Source: Clostridia bacterium
GTDB lineage: Bacteria; Bacillota; Clostridia; Oscillospirales; Butyricicoccaceae
Length of the DNA stretch: 11,020 bases
Assembly (NCBI GenBank): GCA_017547995.1
Contig: JAFYNW010000251.1
Span: 1-11,020 of the forward strand
Direction of reading: 5' to 3'
A model generated the notes under the pieces. The model saw only the letters and a program-made list of their open reading frames with translations, was not told the origin of the DNA and did no database searches. Each line of letters starts with the position of its first letter. Position 1 is the first letter of the stretch. Shown in pieces: positions 1 through 6,500 of the stretch. A program made the position numbers and the translations under genes.

Positions 1-218
1 ACAGAAATATGTGGATACCGCATATTCAATGCCTGTAAATTTTTATCCGCGATTTTTCCATAAACCGTAAGTTTATTTTCGGGAGGAGCAAGCGCCTCCC
101 CTACGATTTTACCGAAATACTGCTTCATTCCTGCTGTGCAAATAGTTATAAAATATGCTCCGGGCGTCGAATAATCGTAATCTTTGAGCCTTGTCGGTTT
201 TCGTTCAGGAAGTGCCAT
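1..218 (-). CDS. REP-associated tyrosine transposase (RAYT, Y1/IS200-like), N-terminal part
   Basis: Reading leftward from the ATG at 218-216, the first 72 residues are open to the window edge. The start MALPERKPTRLKDYDYSTPG followed by AYFITICT (residues 21-28) and YGKIAD (53-58) is the typical N-terminus of RAYT proteins, Y1 HUH-type single-strand transposases related to IS200 TnpA that act on hairpin (REP) sequences. The HUH histidines and catalytic tyrosine lie beyond the left edge, so activity cannot be judged. The start is supported by AAGGAGG just upstream (about 5-nt spacing). Only 22 bases separate the start from the terminator hairpin at 241-260, so there is little room for a dedicated promoter. 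An in-frame palindrome (GGGAGG...CCTCCC, 81-100 on the plus strand) encodes the variable loop around residues 40-46. Codon use includes ATA, CGA and AGG, unlike the purine genes, which fits a mobile or foreign gene. The family call is firm; completeness is unknown. Confidence 0.85.
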   Translation of the reverse strand, partial: MALPERKPTRLKDYDYSTPGAYFITICTAGMKQYFGKIVGEALAPPENKLTVYGKIADKNLQALNMRYPHIS

Positions 219-236
219 ATTGCCTCCTTCATACTC

Positions 237-266
237 AAAAGCCACTCCGTATGGAGTGGCTTTTTT
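237..266. terminator. Intrinsic terminator after the redoxin-glyoxalase unit, possibly bidirectional
   Basis: A perfect 8-bp stem GCCACTCC / GGAGTGGC with a four-base loop (GTAT) spans 241-260. It has AAAA on its left (237-240) and TTTTTT on its right (261-266). For the minus-strand glyoxalase gene, which ends at 279, the stem is followed by only four T residues. For plus-strand transcription it would be followed by six. It most likely ends the 1622-279 transcription unit. A close relative with the same core lies at 3503-3523. Confidence 0.8.
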
Positions 267-278
267 ATTGCAACGCTA

Positions 279-647
279 TTACTTTCTTGTTGGGAGGACT
301 TCGAGCCAGTAACCGTCTGGGTCTGTGATGAAGTAAATGCCCATCTTTGGATTTTCGAAGCAGATGCAGCCCATTTCCTTATGCTTTGCATAAGCAGCAT
401 CGAAATCGTCAGCACGGAATGCGAGATGGAATTCGCAGTCGCCGAGGTTGTATGGTCTGTCCCAGTCACGGAGCCATGTGAGCTCGAGCTGGAAATCTGT
501 CTTGCCGTCGCCGAGATAAACGATGATGAAGCTGCCGTCTTCAGGTGTGATGCGGCGTACTTCCTTGAGGCCGAGAGCCTCTTCATAGAACTTGAGGGAC
601 TTATCAAGATCCTTTACATTGTAGTTTTCGTGAACAAATCTGAACAT
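279..647 (-). CDS. gloA: Lactoylglutathione lyase-like glyoxalase (VOC superfamily)
   Basis: This 122-residue single-domain VOC protein resembles glyoxalase I, which isomerises the hemithioacetal of methylglyoxal and a thiol cofactor in the cytoplasm. Two beta-alpha-beta-beta-beta modules are visible. The family's four metal ligands are at expected spacing: His6 (in RFVHENY), Glu55 (in FQLELTW), His74 (in EFHLAFR) and Glu116 (in DGYWLEVLP). FYEEALGLK (20-28) is the usual first-helix signature. Length is close to the short bacterial GloA form. The ATG at 647 follows AGGAGGT with 6-nt spacing. That ribosome binding site overlaps the TAG stop of the upstream redoxin gene (659-657), with 9 bases between the genes, so the two are probably translationally coupled. 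Because Clostridia often lack glutathione, the true thiol cofactor or substrate is uncertain. The VOC fold is near certain; GloA activity is probable. Confidence 0.8.
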   Translation of the reverse strand: MFRFVHENYNVKDLDKSLKFYEEALGLKEVRRITPEDGSFIIVYLGDGKTDFQLELTWLRDWDRPYNLGDCEFHLAFRADDFDAAYAKHKEMGCICFENPKMGIYFITDPDGYWLEVLPTRK

Positions 648-656
648 ATTTACCTC

Positions 657-1211
657 CTAAATTATCTTAGACAGCATTTCATCGACAGTTGGAATGTCTG
701 CGATGTGCTCGCCATAATGTACTTCTGTAAGATTCATATCCTTATCGACAGCGAAGAAACCAGGGAACTGCATTTCGTTGCCTTCATAATCGCCGTGAAC
801 AAAGCCTTCCGCCTGAACACCTGCGCGCTTTACTGCAAGACGAGCCTTCGCATCGTCAGTTGGAGCGAATTCTTCCTTTGTTGTTGCGCTGTTGAACTCG
901 AGTGTCTTGTAAATCTCTTCATTTTCATCGCAGATGAGATGGAAAGGAAGGACCTGACCGTTAAGGTCGCGCTGAACGATTTCAGGCTTGGACTGCATTA
1001 CAACGATGACGTTTACGCCCTTCTGCACGAATTCATCGTATCTCTGAGCGAGTGTGTGAACGTCCCAGCGGCAGATTGTGCAGCCGATGTAACGGAGACA
1101 CCAGAAAAACGTTGGCTTGTTATCAACAAGCTGTGAAATCTTCACCTGTGAGAGCACGTTGGTATTGACTGTAAAATCCGGGAACTTTTCCCCTGCTTTT
1201 AACTTTGCCAT
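657..1211 (-). CDS. Peroxiredoxin-like (AhpC/TSA, thioredoxin-fold) protein
   Basis: This 184-residue cytoplasmic redoxin has no signal peptide. The start (KLKAGEKFPDFTV, residues 3-15) is the usual redoxin opening, followed by a thioredoxin-fold strand and the redox site LRYIGCTICRW (39-49), with Cys44 and Cys47 in a CxxC arrangement and an extra Cys38 just before it. Classical 2-Cys peroxiredoxins carry PxxxT/SxxC here. This protein has no such motif and is closer to the peroxiredoxin-like branch with R-x-x-G-C-x-x-C-R. Later landmarks are VNVIVVMQSKPE (66-77) and the C-terminal FPGFFAVDKDMNL (149-161) with the cis-Pro-type loop before the last strands. Expected role: thiol-dependent peroxide reduction or disulfide exchange. 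The neighbouring glyoxalase suggests a small electrophile and oxidant defence unit. The ATG at 1211 has AAAGGAG upstream. The gene lies 39 bases after the four-helix-bundle gene with no terminator between, so co-transcription is likely. The substrate is not predictable. Confidence 0.8.
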   Translation of the reverse strand: MAKLKAGEKFPDFTVNTNVLSQVKISQLVDNKPTFFWCLRYIGCTICRWDVHTLAQRYDEFVQKGVNVIVVMQSKPEIVQRDLNGQVLPFHLICDENEEIYKTLEFNSATTKEEFAPTDDAKARLAVKRAGVQAEGFVHGDYEGNEMQFPGFFAVDKDMNLTEVHYGEHIADIPTVDEMLSKII

Positions 1212-1250
1212 AGCGATTCTCCTTTGTATTTATAATTTATTAGAATCCAT

Positions 1251-1622
1251 TTACTGACAGGTATTATTGCTATTTTGATTATTTTTAGCTGTTGTGATTG
1301 ATGCAATCAACTTCCTGCGAATAATTCCACAGTTATTTTTAAGCATCTTGTAAGTTTCAGTATTAATTTTATTCTTTCGATAGATAAGTTCAAGCCAATA
1401 GTCTGTTTCTGAACTTTCTTTTAATGCTATTTCAAGTTTATGTATAAAGTCAGCTCTGCTTTGAGCGTATTTTGCCTCGTGTATATTCGCTCCTATTGAG
1501 GAAGATGAACGCAAAAGCTGATTCACATATACGTTGCATCCGCTTACATCGTCACAAACATCCGAGACTGCAATTGCGAAATCTATAGACTCTTCTCTGA
1601 GTTTATTCTTGTTTTCATCCAT
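1251..1622 (-). CDS. Four-helix-bundle protein of the S23 / 23S rRNA-intervening-sequence (Avd-like) family
   Basis: This 123-residue, mostly helical protein carries the family hallmark QLLRSSSSIGANIHEA (about residues 37-52) followed by AQSRADFIHKLEIALKESSETDYWLELI (54-81). The family (PF05635-type) includes the protein encoded in 23S rRNA intervening sequences and the Avd protein of diversity-generating retroelements. Known members form pentameric barrels with a basic surface that binds nucleic acid. The open frame extends upstream to 1706, but that part runs through the palindrome array. The ATG at 1622, with AGGGAG about 7 bases ahead, is the better start and gives the usual family length. 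No reverse transcriptase, template repeat or rRNA is nearby, so it is neither an obvious DGR Avd nor an IVS protein. Codon use is AT-rich (TCA, TTA, ATA and CGA are all used), in contrast to the neighbouring genes. Its 5' leader is the array at 1638-1838, its likeliest partner (inference). Confidence 0.85.
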   Translation of the reverse strand: MDENKNKLREESIDFAIAVSDVCDDVSGCNVYVNQLLRSSSSIGANIHEAKYAQSRADFIHKLEIALKESSETDYWLELIYRKNKINTETYKMLKNNCGIIRRKLIASITTAKNNQNSNNTCQ

Positions 1623-1637
1623 AGTTTTCTCCCTTTG

Positions 1638-1812
1638 TCGATATGCAATCTCCGATTGCTCGATATTTTTACAATGTAAAATCGATATGTTTATCACGGC
1701 GTTCAAAACTCGATATGATATAAATCACGTTGTCGACAGACAACATATCGAGTGCCTCGCACATATCGAGTCATTTATGACATATCGAAAATCTCCATGA
1801 GATTTATATCGA
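1638..1812. repeat. Palindrome array 1: eight copies of TCGATAT/ATATCGA separated by different hairpins
   Basis: Exact 7-base motifs lie at 1638, 1660, 1682 and 1710 (TCGATAT) and then inverted at 1745, 1763, 1782 and 1806 (ATATCGA). The gaps are filled by sequences unrelated to one another, nearly all self-complementary: GCAATC-TCC-GATTGC (1645-1659), TTTTACA-A-TGTAAAA (1667-1681), a weak GTTT...AAAC (1689-1709), GTTGTC-GACA-GACAAC at the centre (1729-1744), GTGC-CTC-GCAC (1752-1762), GTCAT-TT-ATGAC (1770-1781) and AAATCTC-CAT-GAGATTT (1789-1805). The left four motifs are complementary to the right four in nested order, so single-stranded DNA or RNA could fold as a ladder of 7-bp helices with a hairpin on each side at every step. 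The array starts about 6 bases upstream of the four-helix-bundle gene's ribosome binding site and lies downstream of a strong minus-strand promoter, so it is probably transcribed. The coordinates and motifs are read directly; the fold and function are inferred. Confidence 0.9.
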
Positions 1813-1838
1813 TGAATTCAAGCTTGGCTTGAATTCAT
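1812..1838. repeat. Long hairpin abutting array 1, built from the array 2 motif
   Basis: A perfect 12-bp stem ATGAATTCAAGC / GCTTGAATTCAT with a TTG loop shares its first base with the last ATATCGA of array 1. It reads as ATGAATT, then CAAGC-TTG-GCTTG, then AATTCAT: one minimal unit of the motif pair used in the array at 10482-10758. The minus-strand -10 box (1842-1837) overlaps its right end, and the predicted transcript start falls inside it. Confidence 0.85.
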
Positions 1839-1865
1839 TATAACACATTATATTACAAAAATCAA
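1837..1865 (-). promoter_or_regulatory. Extended -10 sigma-A promoter firing into array 1 and the four-helix-bundle gene
   Basis: On the minus strand, TTGATT (1865-1860), a 17-base spacer and TATAAT (1842-1837) form a near-consensus promoter. The TG one base before TATAAT makes it an extended -10 element. The expected start site is near 1830, inside the hairpin at 1812-1838. The transcript would therefore carry about 200 bases of palindrome array before the ATG at 1622, and could continue into the redoxin and glyoxalase genes. No comparably good promoter was seen for the plus-strand gene at 1927. AT-rich TATAAC and TATATT hexamers at 1839-1854 are the only candidates. Confidence 0.75.
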
Positions 1866-1926
1866 TCTGTGCATATTTTTTCTCTTTTGTGGAATGATAA
1901 ATCCAAATAAAACAGGAGATGTAACT

Positions 1927-3495
1927 ATGAAAAAATCTAATATTTGTCTGCTTCTCGCCATTATTTTCATCATTTCGGCTCTTGCCGGCTGTACGAATAA
2001 CGAGGTGGCAAACACGGCAAGCACCTCGGGCTCGGATGAGGACGAGCCAATGGGCAATATCCGCAGAGATATCGTCATCGGTGTTTCCTCCGACGTTGTC
2101 AGCCCCGACCCACACGACCAGAATGACACCAATTCCAACCGCGTCATCCGCATGATGTTTGATTCCCTCGTCTATTGCGATACCGACGGCACCATTAAGC
2201 CTGCCCTTGCTGAAAGCTGGGAGGCCGTTTCCGATACAGAATACCGCTTCAAGCTTCGTGAAGGCGTCAAATTCCATAACGGCTATGATTTCACAGCGGA
2301 GGACGTTGTGTTTTCTCTTGAAAGACAGATGGAATCGCCAAAGGTAAAGACCTTCGTTTCGGCTATCGAGTCTGTAACGGCTGACGATGACTATACTGTC
2401 ACTGTCCGTACAAAGCAGCCTTTCGCACCGCTTTTGTATAATCTCTCCCTTACACAGTCCTCGATTATCTGCAGCAAGCACTTTGATGAATTGACGGCGG
2501 CGGGCAAAAAATACGCCGAAATGCCTGTGGGCACAGGGGCGATGGTCTTTGATTCATGGCTTCCGAATGACAACTTTACAGTGAAGGCCTTCGACGGCTA
2601 TTGGGGTGAAAAGCCTGAGGCTACGAAGATTTCCGTACGCGTCATTCCCGAAAGCTCATCACGCACGATTGCTCTCGAGACGGGCGAAATCGACGTGGTT
2701 GAGTCTGTCCCTGCCATCGATATTCCCCGTGTGATGGACAATTCGGGCCTTAAAACCTACCGACAGACCTCGACTTCGGTGACCTATGCCTCGTTCAATA
2801 CACGAAAAGCACCTTTTGACAACGTGAAAGTCCGTCAGGCCCTTTCCTGTGCCGTTGACAAGGAGGCTATCATCGACGTTATCTGCGAGGGCTACGCTCT
2901 GCAGATGAATACCATTTATCCGCCTGCCATGCCGTCATACGATGAAAACCTCAACCTTTATCCTTATGATATCGAAAGGGCAAAGAAGCTTCTCGTTGAG
3001 GCGGGGTATCCTAACGGATTCGAGATTGAAATTGCAACCTCGGGCGACGAGCGCAACAGAATCGCTCAGCTTTTGCAGTCGGACTTTGCGAAAATCGGCG
3101 TAAACGTGAAAATCAGCCTGCTTGAATGGGGCGCTTATCTCGATTATATCGGCGGCACCGACCATCAGATGTATATCGTCGGCTGGAGCTCGGGCATGGA
3201 GCCGGACGGCTCGACAACTCCACTTTTCCACTCAGACAGCGTAGGTCCGACGGGCAACCGCTCATGGTATCAGAATGCCGACCTTGATGCGCTTATAGAG
3301 CAGGGCAAGAGCACTCTCGATATGGACGAGCGGATTGAGATTTATAAGGAAATCCAGCGCATTACCATGGAGGATGCCGTTTGGATTCCGCTTTTTGCCA
3401 AGGAAACTGTCATCGCTATGAATAAAAACCTCGAAGGCATGATAATTTCCCCGACAGATTCCCATATTTACGTGTATTCCTACGTGAAGGAATAA
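1927..3495 (+). CDS. ABC transporter substrate-binding lipoprotein, family 5 (OppA/DppA-like)
   Basis: This 522-residue extracytoplasmic binding protein is anchored to the membrane by lipid. The N-terminus has a lipoprotein signal: MKK, a hydrophobic stretch (residues 5-18) and lipobox LAGC with Cys22 as the lipidation site. A low-complexity acidic and Ser/Thr linker (23-42) follows. The mature domain begins with DIVIGVSSDVVSPDPHDQND (48-67) and carries the family-5 signature across FKLREGVKFHNG (108-119), FTAEDVVFSLER (122-133), VGTGAMVF and FDNVKVRQALSCAVDKEAI. Length suits peptide- or nickel-binding members. The ligand cannot be assigned. The start at 1927 is chosen over the in-frame ATG at 1894 because AGGAG lies 8 bases ahead and the signal peptide begins there. 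No permease or ATPase genes adjoin it: it is an orphan, divergent from the four-helix-bundle gene and convergent with purL, so its transporter must be encoded elsewhere. Confidence 0.92.
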   Translation: MKKSNICLLLAIIFIISALAGCTNNEVANTASTSGSDEDEPMGNIRRDIVIGVSSDVVSPDPHDQNDTNSNRVIRMMFDSLVYCDTDGTIKPALAESWEAVSDTEYRFKLREGVKFHNGYDFTAEDVVFSLERQMESPKVKTFVSAIESVTADDDYTVTVRTKQPFAPLLYNLSLTQSSIICSKHFDELTAAGKKYAEMPVGTGAMVFDSWLPNDNFTVKAFDGYWGEKPEATKISVRVIPESSSRTIALETGEIDVVESVPAIDIPRVMDNSGLKTYRQTSTSVTYASFNTRKAPFDNVKVRQALSCAVDKEAIIDVICEGYALQMNTIYPPAMPSYDENLNLYPYDIERAKKLLVEAGYPNGFEIEIATSGDERNRIAQLLQSDFAKIGVNVKISLLEWGAYLDYIGGTDHQMYIVGWSSGMEPDGSTTPLFHSDSVGPTGNRSWYQNADLDALIEQGKSTLDMDERIEIYKEIQRITMEDAVWIPLFAKETVIAMNKNLEGMIISPTDSHIYVYSYVKE

Positions 3496-3502
3496 AATAA
3501 AA

Positions 3503-3529
3503 GACCACCCCGTTGGAGTGGTCTTTTTT
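3503..3529. terminator. Shared bidirectional terminator between the binding-protein gene and purL
   Basis: The stem at 3503-3523 pairs GACCACCCC with GGAGTGGTC around a GTT loop. It has A-rich sequence on the left (AAATAAAA, ending at 3502) and TTTTTT on the right (3524-3529). Read as plus-strand RNA the stem has one C-A mismatch. Read as minus-strand RNA that position becomes a U-G wobble, so the hairpin is slightly better for the purL direction. It lies 8 bases after the binding-protein stop (3495) and 11 before the purL stop (3540), where a two-way terminator is expected. Confidence 0.85.
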
Positions 3530-3539
3530 ATATTGTCTA

Positions 3540-6500
3540 TTATTTGTAATAGTCAACTGCGCCCTTGAAGATGAGCTGTTCCTGTGTATCTGGTACGTTC
3601 TTGTAGAGGTGGTGACCTGCACGTTCTGTGTGGCCCATCTTACCGAATACGCGGCCGTCAGGAGATGTGATACCTTCGATAGCCATTACGGAATCGTTAG
3701 GGTTGAAGAGGATATCGCTTGTTGCATTGCCGTTAAGGTCAACGTACTGTGTTGCGATCTGGCCGTTCTTGATAAGCTTCTTGAGTTCCTTATCGTTTAC
3801 GATGAAGCGGCCTTCGCCGTGGGAGATAGCGATTGTATGGATATCGCCTACGTTAGTATGCATGAGCCATGGGGACTTGTTGGAAGCGATACGTGTATGA
3901 ACAAGACGGGACTGATGTCTGCCAATCTTATTGAATGTGAGAGTTGGGTTGTTTTCGTTTGGCTCAACAATCTTGCCGTATGGAACGAGACCGAGCTTTA
4001 CGAGAGCCTGGAAGCCGTTACAGATACCGCACATGAGACCGTCACGCTTACCCAGGAGCGCTCTGATTTCCTTTGCAACTCTTGGGTTTCTGAGGAGGGA
4101 AACGATGAACTTTGCAGAGCCGTCTGGTTCGTCACCGCCGGAGAAGCCGCCTGGGAGAGCCACGATATGGCTGTTCTTGATAGCTCTTGCGAGACGCTTT
4201 GCGCTATCCTGAACTTCTTCAGGAGTTCTGTTGCGAACTACGAAGATTTCTGTCTTTGCGCCATACTTTTCGAATGCGCGTGCTGTATCGTATTCGCAGT
4301 TTGTACCTGGGAATACAGGGATGAGAACGCTTGGCTGTGGAGCCTTGACGAGTGGGGAAAGAACCTTTTCTGCCTTGTAGGAGATGTTTTCGTAGTTCTT
4401 GTTTTCTTCGCCGCCTGTTGTTGGATATACAGGTTCAAGTGTTTCAGCCCAGAGCTTTTCGAGCTTTTCGATGGAGAGGATATGGCCGTGTGCGTAAATC
4501 TTGTAATCCTTAGTTGTAACACCAATCTTCTTGCCGAAGCGGAGAACGCCTTCTGTTTCAACTACGAATGCACCGTACTTCTTTTCGAAGAGCTCTTCCT
4601 GAGATACTGTATTAAGAATCTTAGCACCAATCTTGTTACCGAATGCCATCTTTGTAACAGCTTCAGCGATACCGCCTACGCCAACAGCATAAGCAGAGAT
4701 GATGCGCTTATCTTCGATAGCCTTCTGAACGTTCTTGAATGTCTTTACGAGGGATTCCTTGTTGTAAAGGCCGTTTTCGTCCTTTTCAGGCTGGATGAGG
4801 TAAAGATTTGTGTCATTTCTCTTGAATTCAGGAGAAATTACGTTGTCAGCCTTAGTTGCAGAAGCAACGAAGGAGATGAGTGTTGGTGGAACGTCGATAT
4901 CTTCGAAGGAGCCGGACATGGAGTCCTTACCGCCGATAGCACCGAGGCCGAGAGCGAGCTGAGCTTCAAAGCCACCGAGGAGAGCTGCGAATGGCTTGCC
5001 CCAGCGCTTAGGGTCCTTGCGGAGACGTTCAAAGTATTCCTGGAAGGAGAGCCATGCATTCTTCATGTCACCGCCTGCTGCAATCATCTTTGCAACGGAG
5101 GAAACAACTGCATAGTATGCACCGTAGTATGGGCTCTGCTGTGCGAGGAATGGGTCATAGCCGTAAGCCATGATGGAAGCTGTATTGGAATTGCCTTCAC
5201 GTACAGGGATGAGAGCTGCCATAGCCTGAGCTGGAGTCATCTGACGCTTACCGCCGAATGGCATAAGCACGGAGCCTGCACCGATTGTTGCGTCGAAGCG
5301 TTCAACAAGACCGCGCTGGGAAGCAACGTTGAGGCTTGCCATCATATATTCCCAAGCTTCGTCGAGTGGAGCATTTTCAACCTGCTGTGTGAGAGCATCG
5401 TTGAGGATTTCAACCTGAGCGTACTTTGTAGCACCTGCGGAGTTGAGGAAGTCACGGGAGAGGTCAACAATCTTTTCACCTTCGTGGAAGATTTCGAGAC
5501 GGTTTGTATCTGTAACTTCTGCAACAACAACTGCAGAGAGGTTTTCCTTGTTTGCTTCCTTCACGAATCTTTCAGCGTCCTTAGCTGCTACAACAACAGC
5601 CATTCTTTCCTGAGATTCGGAGATAGCAAGTTCTGTACCTGTGAGACCGTCGTACTTCTTTGGTACTACGTCGAGGTTAATCTTGAGGGAGTCAGCAAGT
5701 TCACCGATAGCAACGGAAACACCGCCTGCACCGAAGTCGTTGCAGCGCTTGATCATACGTGTTACCTTGCCGTTGCGGAAGAGACGCTGAATCTTTCTTT
5801 CTTCAGGTGGGTTACCCTTCTGAACTTCTGCACCGCAGGATTCGAGGGACGTTACGTCGTGAGCCTTGGAGGAGCCGGAAGCACCGCCAACACCGTCACG
5901 GCCTGTTGCACCACCGAGGAGGATAACAACGTCGCCGCATTCAGGGCTCTTGCGGATAACGTTCTTTGCAGGAGCAGCACCGATAACAGCGCCGACTTCC
6001 ATACGCTTTGCTACGAAGCCATCGTGGTAAACTTCAGCAACGTGGCCTGTTGCAAGACCGATCTGGTTACCGTAGGAGCTGTAGCCCGCTGCAGCTGTCT
6101 GGCAAATCTTGCTCTGTGGGAGCTTGCCCTTGAGTGTGTCAGCAACAGGTGTGAGCGGATTGCCTGCACCTGTGAGACGCATAGCCTGATATACGTAGCT
6201 GCGGCCGGAGAGTGGGTCACGGATAGCACCGCCAAGGCAAGTTGCTGCGCCGCCGAATGGTTCGATTTCTGTTGGGTGGTTATGTGTTTCGTTCTTGAAC
6301 ATCATGAGCCACTTCTGCTTCTTGCCGTCTACGTCAACGTTGATCTTTACAGAGCAAGCATTGATTTCTTCGGATTCGTCGAGATTCTTCATGATGCCTG
6401 TTCTCTTGAGGTACTTTGCACCGAGTGTTGCAAGGTCCATAAGAGTACATGGACGATTCTTGTTAGGATAAAGCTGTTCCTTGATTTCAAGGTACTTATC

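Noticed and set aside
1623..1706. N-terminal extension of the four-helix-bundle protein
   Set aside because: The extra 28 codons translate array palindromes and lack a ribosome binding site. The ATG at 1622 has one and gives the normal family length.
1534..1800. Plus-strand 88-codon ORF across array 1
   Set aside because: It spans antisense four-helix-bundle sequence and palindromes, and shows neither a family signature nor a ribosome binding site.
1638..1812. CRISPR array
   Set aside because: The repeated motif is only 7 bases, reverses orientation at the centre, the gaps are 11 to 28 bases and palindromic, and no cas gene is in the window.
1251..1838. Diversity-generating retroelement (Avd with template and variable repeats)
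   Set aside because: The protein is Avd-like, but there is no reverse transcriptase, no template/variable repeat pair and no target gene in the window.
1251..1838. 23S rRNA intervening sequence
   Set aside because: The protein family fits, but there is no rRNA sequence around it, and the palindromes lie on one side of the gene instead of enclosing it.
1894..1926. Upstream in-frame ATG for the solute-binding protein
   Set aside because: It would place a polar stretch before the lipoprotein signal. The ATG at 1927 has AGGAG at good spacing and starts directly with MKK and the hydrophobic segment.
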